Shown here: one piece after another, positions 26,095 through 35,208 of the stretch
Layout of the letters: every line of letters begins with the position of its first letter
Position numbering within the stretch: position 1 is the stretch's first letter
Source of the DNA: Anaerospora hongkongensis
Lineage (GTDB): Bacteria; Bacillota; Negativicutes; Sporomusales; DSM-15969
Length of the DNA stretch: 64,000 bases
NCBI RefSeq assembly: GCF_004339805.1
Contig: NZ_SLUI01000005.1
Location: forward strand, 248,001 to 312,000
Reading direction: 5' to 3'
Position numbers and translations under genes: made by a program
The notes under the pieces: model-generated
The model's database searches: none
What the model saw: the letters and a program-made list of their open reading frames with translations, nothing else
What the model was told of the DNA's origin: nothing

Positions 26095-27099
26095 TTACTT
26101 GTTATCTTCAGCACTCGCCTCAGCCATTAGTGCCGCCAGCCGGATTGACTCCAGCATGCTCATATGGTTGGCTATCCCTTTGCCGGCGATATCAAAGGCA
26201 GTGCCATGATCCACTGAGGTCCGGATAAACGGCAGACCTACCGTGATATTGACACCTTCCTCGAAGCCCAATACTTTAAGTGGTATATGTCCCTGATCGT
26301 GATACATCACTACCACAATATCAAAGTCTTTTTTAACAGCAGCCCGGTAAAATACCGTGTCAGGCGCTACTGGACCTGTAACCTGAAGTCCCAAGGCCTT
26401 GGCGCACTCAATGGCCGGAATAATTTCTTCGATTTCTTCCGTGCCAAACAGACCGCCTTCTCCCGAATGGGGATTAAGCCCAGCTACGGCAATACGCGGT
26501 TCTTTTATCCCAATTTTCTTCATTGCCTGATCTGCTAATTCAATGACCTTCAATACGCGCTCTTTCTTGACTTTCTCACAGGCCTGGCGCAGCGCTAAAT
26601 GAGTAGAAACATGGATAACCCTGAGAGAACCACCGGTCAGCATCATCGCGTAATTTTTTGTGTTTGATAAGTGCGCCAAAATTTCTGTGTGCCCTGGGAA
26701 ATGACAACCGCCCTGGTTCATAGCATCCTTGTTAAGCGGCGCAGTGGCAATAGCAGCAATTTTTCCTGCCAGCGCCAAATTTACGGCCGTTTCCACATAG
26801 GTATAAGCTGCCTTACCGGCCCGCGGATCAACTTGGGCAAAGGGCAAATCGGCAGGCAGGTTTCTTAAATCGATCACATCAATTTGACCAAATTCCTGCC
26901 CACCAGTCAGAACGTCATCAATTGCCCGGCAGGTTAAATCCTGGCCCACAATTGCCACAGCCCGTTTCATAATGCCAAGATCGCCGATCACCACCGGACG
27001 GCAAATATCATATACTTCTTGTTCAGCTAAAGCTTTAGCAATAATCTCCGGGCCCACGCCGGCAGCATCTCCCAGAGTAATTCCGATTACCGGTTTCAT
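26095..27099 (-). CDS. pdxA2: PdxA2-type 4-phospho-sugar-acid dehydrogenase
   Basis: 334 residues, the PdxA fold: IGITLGDAAGVGPEIIAKAL at the N-terminus, the metal-site HFPGHTEILA, VSTHLALRQACEKV, PHSGEGGLFG and the C-terminal MYHDQGHIPLKVLGFEEGVNITVGLPFIRTSVDHGTAFDIAGKG. PdxA proper makes vitamin B6, but the copy next to a DUF1537 kinase is the PdxA2 group, which oxidises and decarboxylates D-threonate (or erythronate) 4-phosphate to dihydroxyacetone phosphate. ATG 27097-27099 follows GGGAG; the long upstream frame belongs to the preceding gene's shadow. It starts 14 nt after the kinase stop, so the two are translated together. Confidence 0.9.
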   Translation of the reverse strand: MKPVIGITLGDAAGVGPEIIAKALAEQEVYDICRPVVIGDLGIMKRAVAIVGQDLTCRAIDDVLTGGQEFGQIDVIDLRNLPADLPFAQVDPRAGKAAYTYVETAVNLALAGKIAAIATAPLNKDAMNQGGCHFPGHTEILAHLSNTKNYAMMLTGGSLRVIHVSTHLALRQACEKVKKERVLKVIELADQAMKKIGIKEPRIAVAGLNPHSGEGGLFGTEEIEEIIPAIECAKALGLQVTGPVAPDTVFYRAAVKKDFDIVVVMYHDQGHIPLKVLGFEEGVNITVGLPFIRTSVDHGTAFDIAGKGIANHMSMLESIRLAALMAEASAEDNK

Positions 27100-27113
27100 A
27101 ATAAATTCACTCC

Positions 27114-28403
27114 CTAATGATTTAGCATTACATCCAGCGATTGCATAATCACCCCCTCCTGACCAAAAGCACCTGCTTTTGTCACTACCTTCAAACCTGC
27201 ATAAGGTCCGGTATGCAAACAACCAAAAGGTATTCCCGGCGCCACTTCCCCTTGCACTTTCATACTGGAAGTACCTAAAGCCCGGCACACACTTACAGCT
27301 GTGTCGCCGCCCGTTAAAAACAACCCTGCCACACCGCACTCTACCAAGTCGGCGGCAATCATCCCCAAATGCCTGGCAATATGGTCACTAACCTCAATCG
27401 CATTCATCCCCAGCCGTTCACCAGCCTGCCTGGAAGCGGCTACAGCATCCGCTCTGCTGGAAGATACAACCGCTACATGACTGCCTTGCCTTAAAGCAAT
27501 CGCCGCCGCCTCGATACAGCGTTTTACTTCTTTAGCGGGATTCTGCAGCAGGTCCTGACCATTTACTTCGACTAACTGCGTATTAGGCTGCTTTACAAAA
27601 GCATTAACTTGACTTGTTGTAACACTGCTCACACTGCCAGAGACAATCAATACCGGCTTTCCCTGTACTTTTACCTCGTGCTTGTCATCACAGGCAGGCA
27701 TATTATAAAGCTGCGGCAAAACCTCAGCTAATCCGGCCGAGCCAGCCATTATTATTTTTCTGCCACATTCTTGAATAGCCCGGGCAATGGTTACCAAATG
27801 AGTCTGCTCGGTGGCATCAAAAGCAATCAGTCGCTGACCCTGTGCGACCGCCTGTCCAATAGCCTGACAAACAGCCTCACTGCCTGCTATAATCTCCTGC
27901 AGGCCAATATGACCAACGTGATACTTAGTTTGCTGTTTTAAGACCTCCACGAGCCGTGAATCTGTTACCGGCGCTTTGGGGTCACGGGCAATTTCCGAAC
28001 AGGCCAGCGGTATTTGGTTCAGCAAATGATACCCACCAGCCGTAATCCGGCCAATAGCAGGAAAAGCCGGGACAACCGCTGCACATTCATAGTCCAGTAC
28101 CTCGAGCACTGCATCAATTTCACTGCCCAAATTGCCACGTAAGGTAGAATCAATTTTTTTATATACCATGGGCACTTGTTTGTTCCTTAACACTTCTGCC
28201 ACAACTGCTGCTTTGGAATAGGCCTGCTTAGCTGTGCTGGCACGGCTGTCCGTATCAAACACTACGACATCCGCTTCTTCCGGCAAAATTGGATTCTGAA
28301 CAGCATCCAGGACGACATACGTCCTAAGTCCATATTTAGCAAACTGTAGACCTGTATCATTTGCGCCTGTTAAATCATCTGCTATTATCGCAAGACGAGG
28401 CAT
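27114..28403 (-). CDS. Four-carbon acid sugar kinase family protein (DUF1537)
   Basis: 429 residues with the N-terminal DUF1537 domain (LAIIADDLTGANDTGLQFAKYG, YKKIDSTLRGNLGSEIDAVLE, VPAFPAIGRITAGGYHLLN) and the C-terminal nucleotide-binding domain (GLFLTGGDTAVSVCRALG, PFGCLHTGPYAGLKVVTKAGAFG). Characterised members phosphorylate D-threonate, L-threonate or D-erythronate at O4. First gene of the operon, behind a sigma-54 promoter. ATG 28401-28403 follows CAGGTGATG; three upstream in-frame codons are not supported. The D-threonate route (kinase then PdxA2) is the best match to the neighbours. Confidence 0.9.
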   Translation of the reverse strand: MPRLAIIADDLTGANDTGLQFAKYGLRTYVVLDAVQNPILPEEADVVVFDTDSRASTAKQAYSKAAVVAEVLRNKQVPMVYKKIDSTLRGNLGSEIDAVLEVLDYECAAVVPAFPAIGRITAGGYHLLNQIPLACSEIARDPKAPVTDSRLVEVLKQQTKYHVGHIGLQEIIAGSEAVCQAIGQAVAQGQRLIAFDATEQTHLVTIARAIQECGRKIIMAGSAGLAEVLPQLYNMPACDDKHEVKVQGKPVLIVSGSVSSVTTSQVNAFVKQPNTQLVEVNGQDLLQNPAKEVKRCIEAAAIALRQGSHVAVVSSSRADAVAASRQAGERLGMNAIEVSDHIARHLGMIAADLVECGVAGLFLTGGDTAVSVCRALGTSSMKVQGEVAPGIPFGCLHTGPYAGLKVVTKAGAFGQEGVIMQSLDVMLNH

Positions 28404-28447
28404 ATTCATCACCTGCAATTGTCATCTTTTTTGCTGTCTTAACCAAC

Positions 28448-28464
28448 AGCAAGAATCATGCCAA
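28448..28464 (-). promoter_or_regulatory. Sigma-54 promoter of the sugar-acid operon
   Basis: Minus strand TTGGCATGATTCTTGCT matches the -24/-12 consensus (TGGCAYG-N4-TTGCW), with GG and GC exactly 12 bases apart. The expected transcription start is about 28437, some 33 nt before the kinase start codon. Confidence 0.88.
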
Positions 28465-28489
28465 ATTTCCATCCGGCATGATTCTTGCT
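28448..28489. repeat. Perfect 15-bp inverted repeat containing the sigma-54 promoter
   Basis: AGCAAGAATCATGCC (28448-28462) and GGCATGATTCTTGCT (28475-28489) are exact complements around a 12-nt spacer. The left arm is the sigma-54 promoter; the right arm carries the same -24/-12 spacing on the plus strand but with C in place of the first T. Confidence 0.9.
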
Positions 28490-28507
28490 CTTAAGGCCTG
28501 TAAAGCA

Positions 28508-28560
28508 AAAAGCATGATGCAATACGCAACAATCAATATTGCGATTTGCATCATGCTTTT
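28508..28560 (-). terminator. Long hairpin after the activator gene, possible activator site
   Basis: Arms of 22 nt (28508-28529 and 28539-28560) pair with only two mismatches over a 9-nt loop; on the minus strand the second arm runs into TTTTTGCTTT. It is a good terminator for the activator gene. As a dyad (GCATGATGCAA) about 50 bp before the sigma-54 promoter, it could also be an upstream activating sequence. Confidence 0.75.
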
Positions 28561-28568
28561 GTGATCTT

Positions 28569-30461
28569 TTAGTTTGCGTCTTGCTGGCGTAGCTTGCGCC
28601 AAAGAGTCGTTCTATTAATCCCTAACCGTTCCGCCGCACGGCTGTAATTATAATTTTCTTCCTGAAGCACTGTACGAATTGTTTCCATTTCCCGGACTTT
28701 CAGCAGCGTCTCCCCTGCAGCAGGATTAAAACCTCTTCCGGCTGTTTCTCGCAAGACGGTACCAATAATCTCTTCTGTAATAATCGGTCCTTCAAACAGC
28801 AGGAGTGTTCGCTCCAGAATATTAGCCAGCTCCCGGACATTACCAGGCCACTGATACTGCTTCAAACTATCAACAGCAGCGTCACTGAAAGCCACGCTAT
28901 TGGGCTTTGCCATCGTATGTTTATGGAGAAAATAGTCAACCAGCAGGGGTATGTCCTCTTTTCTCTCCCGCAAAGGTGGTACATGGAGCCGCAAAATATC
29001 CAGACGGTAATATAAATCATTACGGAATCGCCGTTCTTGAATTAACTGCAGCAAATCCTGGTTGGTAGCAGCAATAATGCGGATATCTACCGGGATAACG
29101 CTGTCGCCGCCTAACCGCATAACTTCTTTTTCCTGCAGCACCCGCAGCAACCGCGCCTGTAAAGCTAGCGGCATTTCACCCACTTCATCCAGAAATAGCG
29201 TTCCGCCATGGGCTAACTCACATAAACCAGCTTTTCCTCCCTTTTTAGCACCGGTAAAGGCCCCTTCTTCATACCCAAAAAGCTCGCTTTCTAAGAGGTT
29301 CTCCGGCAAGGCAGCACAATTAACCGCTACAAAGGGCCCGCTTGAACGCTGGCCCAGATTATGAATACTCTGAGCCAGAAGCTCTTTTCCTGTACCTGAC
29401 TCGCCGGTGATAAGCACAGTTGAGTCAGTACCTGCATATTGAACAGCACGCTTTTTTATATCTGCCATTACTGTCGAACTGCCAATTACCTGCGCTAACG
29501 TAAACTTAGCAACTAAACCCTTGGCGTATAGCTTTTGACGAACATGCTGTTCATACCGCTGCAGCTGGGTTACATCCTGAAAATTGGCAATTGCCCCCAC
29601 TACTTTCCCACTGAGTTTAATCGGCACCCGTTTTGTGGCAATCACACGATTGCCTATTTTTTGAATCTCACCAATCTCAGCCGTACCGCATGCAACAATC
29701 GAGGGCAGACGCGTACTGGGGATAACGTCACTAACCTTTCGCCCCAGCGCTTCCTCTGCCCGAAGATGAAATACGTCTTCGGCAATAGGGTTTAAAATAG
29801 TGATACGCGACTGTTCATCCACTGCAAGGATGCCATCCGTAGAAGAGTTGATAATGGTACGCAGCAATTCCGATCGCGCCTGCTCCTTACTGCGCACGCG
29901 GCCAATCTGCTGCGCCTGCTTGATGGCCTTATAAATAGCGTCCTTGCCCGATTGAATCAAGATCCCCTGCAAGCCATACTGACCAGCCAGCTTTATGGAA
30001 ATAGCATCACCAATAATGACATTAATCCCTTCGTCCTTGGCGGCCATTATCTTTTCCAATGCTCCCTGTTCATTCTCAAGAGTTATTTCCTGTAAAGCAA
30101 TCCCCCATAACTCCCCAAAATCCTCGCAGCCATAAATTACGTTGCGAAACCCAGCTACGCCGACCTTTTTCGTCTGCCCACTTACTTGTTTCAAAGCACG
30201 CAAAATATCAAAGGCGGTAACTTGAATCTCCACCACCGGTAATTCAATCTGACTGCTGATTAATGATGCGGTCCCGCCCCGGCTGATAATGACTTCCGCC
30301 CCTTGGGCTATTGCTTTATAGGCTTGCTGCAGGCCATCTCTCAAATCACCCATTACCACCTGAATTCCTTCGGGCCATTCATCGCTTCGCTCATTTACCA
30401 CTTCCTGTGCAATCTGCTGCATAGCCGCAAAAGGGGTAATAATGGCTATCTTCGTATCCAC
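28569..30461 (-). CDS. Sigma-54-dependent activator with PrpR-type N-terminal domain
   Basis: 630 residues: PrpR-N domain (about 1-190, [18 protein letters not shown]...[21 protein letters not shown]), a PAS domain (about 205-310), an AAA+ sigma-54-interaction domain with Walker A GESGTGKE and a complete GAFTGA loop starting at residue 400, and a Fis-type HTH at the end ([21 protein letters not shown]). The PrpR-N domain binds a small acid or sugar-acid metabolite. It lies directly upstream of, and in the same direction as, the sugar-acid operon, separated by a hairpin and the sigma-54 promoter it presumably activates. GTG 30459-30461 is the start, with GAGG upstream. Confidence 0.93.
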   Translation of the reverse strand: MDTKIAIITPFAAMQQIAQEVVNERSDEWPEGIQVVMGDLRDGLQQAYKAIAQGAEVIISRGGTASLISSQIELPVVEIQVTAFDILRALKQVSGQTKKVGVAGFRNVIYGCEDFGELWGIALQEITLENEQGALEKIMAAKDEGINVIIGDAISIKLAGQYGLQGILIQSGKDAIYKAIKQAQQIGRVRSKEQARSELLRTIINSSTDGILAVDEQSRITILNPIAEDVFHLRAEEALGRKVSDVIPSTRLPSIVACGTAEIGEIQKIGNRVIATKRVPIKLSGKVVGAIANFQDVTQLQRYEQHVRQKLYAKGLVAKFTLAQVIGSSTVMADIKKRAVQYAGTDSTVLITGESGTGKELLAQSIHNLGQRSSGPFVAVNCAALPENLLESELFGYEEGAFTGAKKGGKAGLCELAHGGTLFLDEVGEMPLALQARLLRVLQEKEVMRLGGDSVIPVDIRIIAATNQDLLQLIQERRFRNDLYYRLDILRLHVPPLRERKEDIPLLVDYFLHKHTMAKPNSVAFSDAAVDSLKQYQWPGNVRELANILERTLLLFEGPIITEEIIGTVLRETAGRGFNPAAGETLLKVREMETIRTVLQEENYNYSRAAERLGINRTTLWRKLRQQDAN

Positions 30462-30566
30462 TTTGGTTCCTCACTTTCACTATCTGCGGCAGCTCAAAGC
30501 TACTATACTAAAAGCCGTTCATTTTGTTTACTACTTCTAAACATATATGAAAAATCCCTGTTTACA

Positions 30567-31226
30567 TTATCTGCTTTTAACTGAAATAACGCCCTCAACA
30601 GCCAGCAGGCTGCCGGCTATTTTATTGATAAGCCCCTGCTCCGAGCCATTTAGCGCTACGCTGATAACCATTGACTGCTCACCCTCCGCGTCAATCCTTA
30701 TATCACAGATCCGTACTCCGCAGTCACCGAGCAGGTCACCGATTTTCCCCATCTGCCCCGGCGTATTTTCCACTGTAATCAATAGTGTCGTCATTTGCCC
30801 GGCATTATGCAGCTTATCGATACGCAGCAGCAGCGCCAGGGTAAGCAGAATAAGAAACGTGGTATAAAATGCCCCGCTATAATAACCACAGCCGACTGCC
30901 AGGCCAACACCGGATACAACCCACAGGCTGGCCGCAGTTGTCAGCCCGGTAACCGTTGCCCCCTCTTTCATAATGGTCCCGGCCCCTAAAAAACCCACAC
31001 CGCTCACAACCTGTGCTGCAAGCCGGGCCGGATCAGCATTGGTCAGACCCTGCACGGACTGATAAATATTTAGTGATAAGATCATCACTAAACACGATCC
31101 CAGACAGACGAGGACATGCGTACGCAAGCCTGCGGCTTTGCTTTGCGACTGACGTTCATAACCAATAAGCCCCCCTAACACAAAAGCAACCGACAGCCGC
31201 ATTAATGTGTCAATTTCTAACACCAC
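30567..31226 (-). CDS. MgtC/SapB family protein
   Basis: 219 residues. Four N-terminal membrane helices with LSVAFVLGGLIGYERQSQSKAAGLRTHVLVCLGSCLVMILS and RLAAQVVSGVGFLGAGTIMKEG, the core MgtC signature, then a C-terminal ACT-like domain (LLITVENTPGQMGKIGDLLGDCGVRICDIRIDAEGEQSMVISVALNG). MgtC proteins protect against low magnesium or modulate the ATP synthase in pathogens; in free-living bacteria the role is unclear. The start is GTG 31224-31226 after AAAGGGGG; an ATG-led extension to 31313 has no ribosome site and is not membrane-like. Confidence 0.9.
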   Translation of the reverse strand: MVLEIDTLMRLSVAFVLGGLIGYERQSQSKAAGLRTHVLVCLGSCLVMILSLNIYQSVQGLTNADPARLAAQVVSGVGFLGAGTIMKEGATVTGLTTAASLWVVSGVGLAVGCGYYSGAFYTTFLILLTLALLLRIDKLHNAGQMTTLLITVENTPGQMGKIGDLLGDCGVRICDIRIDAEGEQSMVISVALNGSEQGLINKIAGSLLAVEGVISVKSR

Positions 31227-31530
31227 AGGTAATCCCCCTTTCGCCGGAAAAGTAAAAGACATCCTATATACCGGCTGTACACCGGCAATGGGACATCTCT
31301 CAACAACATTCATTCTATTGCTTTACCATAGATATTCTGCCAAAGCAGAAAATATGACCTGCTTCTACAATGCTAGAGAAATTCTTATGAAGTTGTGCTC
31401 GACAATACTAGTTCTAGACCAATCATTCGCTTAATAGTATCACTTAGACATCCAGAGAAAGCGCTGCCAATTTTCTTCGCAGCGTATATATTGCTGGCCA
31501 ATTCAATAAGCTTACGAAAGGATGATATGT
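31227..31530. other. 304-bp gap between divergent mgtC and acetyltransferase genes
   Basis: I see no gene here. The mgtC leader holds GCCGGTGTACAGCCGGT, a short hairpin. Nearer the acetyltransferase are a CGCTGC/GCAGCG inverted repeat (about 31463-31487) and a TATATT that could be a -10 box. No recognised riboswitch fold. Confidence 0.5.
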
Positions 31531-32109
31531 ATGTCTTTGCATCTTACAAGAGAATATCTATCCCAAAGCGCGGTAGCAACCAGGGTAAATGTCGGCGATT
31601 TCACCTACGGTCAGCCGCAGGTCTTTTGGTGGGGAGAAGATACGTATTTAACGATCGGAAAATATTGCTCAATCGCAGTTGGAGTCTCCATTTTTTTAGG
31701 GGGGAATCACCGCTCCGATTGGGTTACGGTCTTTCCGTTTACAGCCTGGTCCGACGCTTGGCCCCAAGCAGCTGGCATCGAAGGTCATCCTGCATCCAAG
31801 GGGAATGTAACGATCGGTAACGACGTATGGTTAGGCAACCAATGTACGGTTTTATCAGGAGTCACGATTGGCGACGGTGCTGTTGTTGGCTCTCATTGTG
31901 TAGTCTCCAAAGATATACCGCCTTATTCAATCGTTGTGGGAAATCCCTGTCGCATCATTCGCAAACGCTTTAGCGAGCAGCAGATTGAAGCTTTATTAAA
32001 CATACAATGGTGGAACTTTCCGGTAGAAAAGCTCAACAGCCTGCTGCCGCTAATGTTAAACAGCGACATCGATGCTTTTATTGAAAAATGCGGCCGGCCA
32101 GTTACCTGA
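31531..32109 (+). CDS. CatB/Vat-related hexapeptide O-acetyltransferase
   Basis: 192 residues, left-handed beta-helix transferase. The repeats YLTIGKYCSIAVGVSIFLGGNHRSDWVTVFPF, NVTIGNDVWLGNQCTVLSGVTIGDGAVVGSHCVVSKDIPPYSIVVGNPCRIIRKRF match the xenobiotic/streptogramin and sugar O-acetyltransferase branch (CatB-related). Trimeric acetyl-CoA enzymes of this branch modify antibiotics or surface sugars; which applies here cannot be told. Start ATG 31531 with AAAGG 9 nt upstream; another ATG at 31522 is too close to that site. Followed by a terminator shared with the tRNA. Confidence 0.88.
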   Translation: MSLHLTREYLSQSAVATRVNVGDFTYGQPQVFWWGEDTYLTIGKYCSIAVGVSIFLGGNHRSDWVTVFPFTAWSDAWPQAAGIEGHPASKGNVTIGNDVWLGNQCTVLSGVTIGDGAVVGSHCVVSKDIPPYSIVVGNPCRIIRKRFSEQQIEALLNIQWWNFPVEKLNSLLPLMLNSDIDAFIEKCGRPVT

Positions 32110-32147
32110 TAATGGTCTGAATCCATAACTCCAACTTAATTTTAAAA

Positions 32148-32180
32148 TAAAAAAAGCCTTCCGATATTTCGGAAGGTCTT
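32148..32180. terminator. Terminator after the acetyltransferase and tRNA genes
   Basis: AAGCCTTCCGA/TCGGAAGGTCTT stem with a 4-nt loop, flanked by an A run and a T-rich stretch, between convergent units. Confidence 0.85.
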
Positions 32181-32189
32181 CATTTTCAC

Positions 32190-32265
32190 TGGAGCCGATA
32201 ATAGGATTCGAACCTACGACCCCCTCATTACGAATGAGGTGCTCTACCAGCTGAGCTATACCGGC
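32190..32265 (-). tRNA. tRNA-Thr (anticodon CGT)
   Basis: 76 nt including an encoded CCA end. The acceptor arm GCCGGTA/TATCGGC pairs over seven positions, the D arm is GCTC...GAGC, the anticodon arm CCTCA-TTCGTAA-TGAGG gives CGT, and the T loop is TTCGAAT. All four arms and invariant bases are present. Confidence 0.98.
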
Positions 32266-32435
32266 AAATTAACAATATTATTCTATCTCACCGTCATTAC
32301 ATTGTCAAGGAAACCGACCGGAAAAATCGCTCGCTGCCAAAACTGCACTGACCGCTTTGCATTTCGAAAGGGTATGATGACCACTGTCCATTGGTTGCCA
32401 CCATGCCCCATTTCTCATATTTTGCACACGCTTTC

Positions 32436-33677
32436 TTAAACAGCTTCATAACTGGCTGCACGCTGCTGCATAATTGCGTACAACTCGGAACTGTTAATAA
32501 AAAGATCACTTACTACAGCAGCATCCAGCTTACGGTTGCTGACCATGCCCCTCATAATGTTTTCAATTTCCTTCAGATCAAGTCCCTGGCGATACGGACG
32601 GTTTTCACTGAGGGCGGTAAATACATCAGCGACTGCTACCATACGGGAACCAAGATGAAGGGAGTCTTCCCCGACCCGGAAGGGATATCCGGAACCATCT
32701 AGTGTTTCATGATGCAGAGCAGCCCATTCGGCAATTGTCTGAAAGCCGTCAATTTGCTCCAATATGCGGTATGTATAATAGGGATGCTGCTTAATGATGG
32801 CAAACTCGCGGTCCGTCAACTTGCCCATTTTCTCCAATATTGAGTTTGGTATGGCCAGCTTGCCAATATCATGGAACAATCCCGCCACCCGCATCAGCTT
32901 TACTTCCGCCTGGCTATAGCCGCGGGCCTGCGCCAGATAGGCAGCAACAGTGGCTACACTCCGGGAGTGAGCACCGGTAAACCGGCTGGTACGGTCAATA
33001 ATCGTTGCAAAAATTTCCGCAACATCAATAATATCATTAATTTGAAACGGCAGTCTGCCATAGTCATCAATGCTTTGAAAGAAATTCTGATAGTAATGGG
33101 GATTGGTCAAATCCAGCCAAAAGCTTTCCCGCCGGCCAAAGTCATGCAATGCCTTTACCAGCTCCGGATCAAAAACACTGCCGCTTTGTTTCCGGATAAT
33201 TGCTAAAATTGCCGGATAATGCTCCAGTATATTATCTTCTGTTAAATGGGCCTCAACCTTATCGGCCAGATTAATAATGCGGGAAAATAAGGGAATATCT
33301 TCCCCTGCCAGGTTGTAGGGGCTTGATCCGTCCCAATGGTCATGGTGATGACGGATAATAGCGGCAAGCGGCCCCAGCTGTTTTGAGTCCTTGAGCAGCA
33401 GATAACCCGCCTCGGCATGCTCATAAATATTCGTCTGAGCAAGCTCCATATTCCGGATGCGATGCTTTTCTTCCCAGTTGGAAACGGCACCCAGATCATG
33501 GAGCAACCCGGCATAGACCAGAAGATTGCGCTGTTGTTTTTCGACACCCAAGTATTCCGCAATACGGTTTGCAATCATTGCTGTACGCCAATGATGGCGG
33601 CCCAGTCCGCCGTTAGAAAGCTCCAGTGCCTGAGATAAAGCTTTGATTAAGTTTATGGGGTGAATATTAAATAGCAT
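32436..33677 (-). CDS. HD/HD-GYP domain protein, probable c-di-GMP phosphodiesterase
   Basis: 413 residues with two HD modules. The first (about 25-190) has LLHDLGAVSNW and IIRHHHDHWDGSSPYN. The second (about 215-400) is a canonical HD-GYP domain: LFHDIGKLAIPNSILEK, HPYYTYRILEQI, ALHHETLDGSGYPFRVG, LGSRMVAVADVFTALSENRPYR. HD-GYP proteins hydrolyse c-di-GMP to GMP or pGpG. There is no sensor or membrane segment, and the first HD module may be regulatory. ATG 33675-33677 follows AAGGGGG. Encoded singly, 61 nt from the tRNA promoter region on its 3' side. Confidence 0.9.
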   Translation of the reverse strand: MLFNIHPINLIKALSQALELSNGGLGRHHWRTAMIANRIAEYLGVEKQQRNLLVYAGLLHDLGAVSNWEEKHRIRNMELAQTNIYEHAEAGYLLLKDSKQLGPLAAIIRHHHDHWDGSSPYNLAGEDIPLFSRIINLADKVEAHLTEDNILEHYPAILAIIRKQSGSVFDPELVKALHDFGRRESFWLDLTNPHYYQNFFQSIDDYGRLPFQINDIIDVAEIFATIIDRTSRFTGAHSRSVATVAAYLAQARGYSQAEVKLMRVAGLFHDIGKLAIPNSILEKMGKLTDREFAIIKQHPYYTYRILEQIDGFQTIAEWAALHHETLDGSGYPFRVGEDSLHLGSRMVAVADVFTALSENRPYRQGLDLKEIENIMRGMVSNRKLDAAVVSDLFINSSELYAIMQQRAASYEAV

Positions 33678-33792
33678 GTTTTTTCCCCCTTGAGAGAGCA
33701 AAAAATGCAGATATGAAACCTGCATTTTCGAAATCGACAAAATTTGCGGTTATTACCTAAATAATAGTATAACAGAGCTGTTTTTTCAACTT

Positions 33793-34173
33793 TTACTTTT
33801 CTACCGGCCCCTGCCATTTCAGCATTCCGCCCGATATGTTATAGACATTGTCAAATCCCTTTTTTAGCAGCCATACGGTTGCTTCTGCACTGCGGGTGCC
33901 GCTGCGGCACATAATGTAAACATCACGGTCCCGCGGGATTTCACTGAAGCGCCGTCCTAACTGATTTAACGGAATCAGGGTTGCTCCCGGCACATGTCCT
34001 TCCTTATATTCTTCAGTGGTACGCACATCCAGAATATATTCGTTTCCTTCCCATTTTTCCAGTGCTTCCGACTCTTTCAGTTCATGTCCCCGGAGGGCAA
34101 GTTTGCGATTTATCAGCTTATAAGCGATAATTCCGGATAAAATTAATAATGCCACCACTAGCAGCGATGCCAT
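33793..34173 (-). CDS. Membrane-anchored rhodanese-like protein
   Basis: 126 residues: an N-terminal membrane helix (LLVVALLILSGIIAYKLI) and a single rhodanese domain (about 35-125) with YILDVRTTEEYKEGHVPGATLIPL and the active loop CRSGTRSAEATVWLLKKGF, whose Cys would carry the persulfide. Such proteins move sulfane sulfur at the membrane. ATG 34173 follows GGAAAGGGGTG. It is downstream of the nucleoside-transport operon with a 100-nt gap, so probably independent. Confidence 0.92.
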   Translation of the reverse strand: MASLLVVALLILSGIIAYKLINRKLALRGHELKESEALEKWEGNEYILDVRTTEEYKEGHVPGATLIPLNQLGRRFSEIPRDRDVYIMCRSGTRSAEATVWLLKKGFDNVYNISGGMLKWQGPVEK

Positions 34174-34275
34174 TTAAACACCCCTTTCCTTTAGCGACAA
34201 GGTGCAAATAAATGCCAAGTCTGCTTCTATTATACTGCAAATAAGCCTGACATTCCAGCTTACAGCAAGAACTCG

Positions 34276-35208
34276 TCAGCGTTCTTCACGGTTATACGGT
34301 ATGCCCAGCGCTTCAGGTGCAGCCACACGGCGTGTTTTGGTCTCACGGGTTACTACAATTAATACGGCAATCGTAATGGCATAAGGAAGCATTTTTAGAA
34401 AGAACGAGGGAATCATGATCCCAAAATTCTGCAGATGAAAGCCTAACACATCAATTGTCCCGAACAGAAAGCTTCCCAACAGCGCCTTCCCGGGGTGCCA
34501 TGTTGCAAAAATCACCAGGGCAACGGCTATCCAGCCCCGTCCGGCTGTCATATTCTCCAGCCAGGAGGGTGCGTAAGCCAGCGACAAATACGCTCCTGCC
34601 AGGCCGGCAAGCATTCCACCGGCAATCACAAAAACATAACGCATACGAAACACATTGATTCCGGCTAAGTCTGCAGCACCAGGATTCTCCCCTACCGAGC
34701 GCAGCTCCAACCCCTTTTTCGTGCGAAACAGAAAAAACCAAAGCAGGGCAACCAAAGCATAACTGAGATAAACCAGCACATCATGTTGAAACAATATCGG
34801 CCCCAGCACCGGAATATCGCTTAACACGGGTATGCTTACCGGTCGAAAATTCACCGGCAAGGGTAGGCCGATTAGAGACTTACCGATATAGCCACTAAGC
34901 CCTGTTCCGAAAATAGTCAGCGCCAGGCCGCTGACAACTTGATTAGCCCTGAGGGTAATCGTCAGAAAAGCATGAATCAGCGCCATAAGACCACCTGCAA
35001 TAACCGCAGCCAGTAATCCCCACCAGGGATCACCAGTATTCAATGCCACCATAAAGCCGCATACCGCACCGGCGAGCATCATCCCTTCCACCCCGAGATT
35101 CAATACGCCCGATAATTCGGAAAGCATTTCCCCAAGGGCGGCAAGCAGAATCGGGGTTCCGGCAATAATACCTGATGCTAAAATAGCAATCCAAATTGAT
35201 TGTTCCAT
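34276..35208 (-). CDS. Nucleoside ABC transporter permease (NupQ/YufQ-like)
   Basis: 310 residues, about eight to ten membrane helices of the BPD_transp_2 family (LLAALGEMLSELSGVLNLGVEGMMLAGAVCGFMVA near the start). ELRSVGENPGAADLAGINVFRMRYVFVIAGGMLAGLAGAYLSLAY is the conserved coupling-loop region. Second permease of the importer. The ATG at 35206-35208 shares its A with the stop codon of the preceding permease, and GGGAGG lies upstream, indicating translational coupling. Last gene of the operon. Confidence 0.92.
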   Translation of the reverse strand: MEQSIWIAILASGIIAGTPILLAALGEMLSELSGVLNLGVEGMMLAGAVCGFMVALNTGDPWWGLLAAVIAGGLMALIHAFLTITLRANQVVSGLALTIFGTGLSGYIGKSLIGLPLPVNFRPVSIPVLSDIPVLGPILFQHDVLVYLSYALVALLWFFLFRTKKGLELRSVGENPGAADLAGINVFRMRYVFVIAGGMLAGLAGAYLSLAYAPSWLENMTAGRGWIAVALVIFATWHPGKALLGSFLFGTIDVLGFHLQNFGIMIPSFFLKMLPYAITIAVLIVVTRETKTRRVAAPEALGIPYNREER

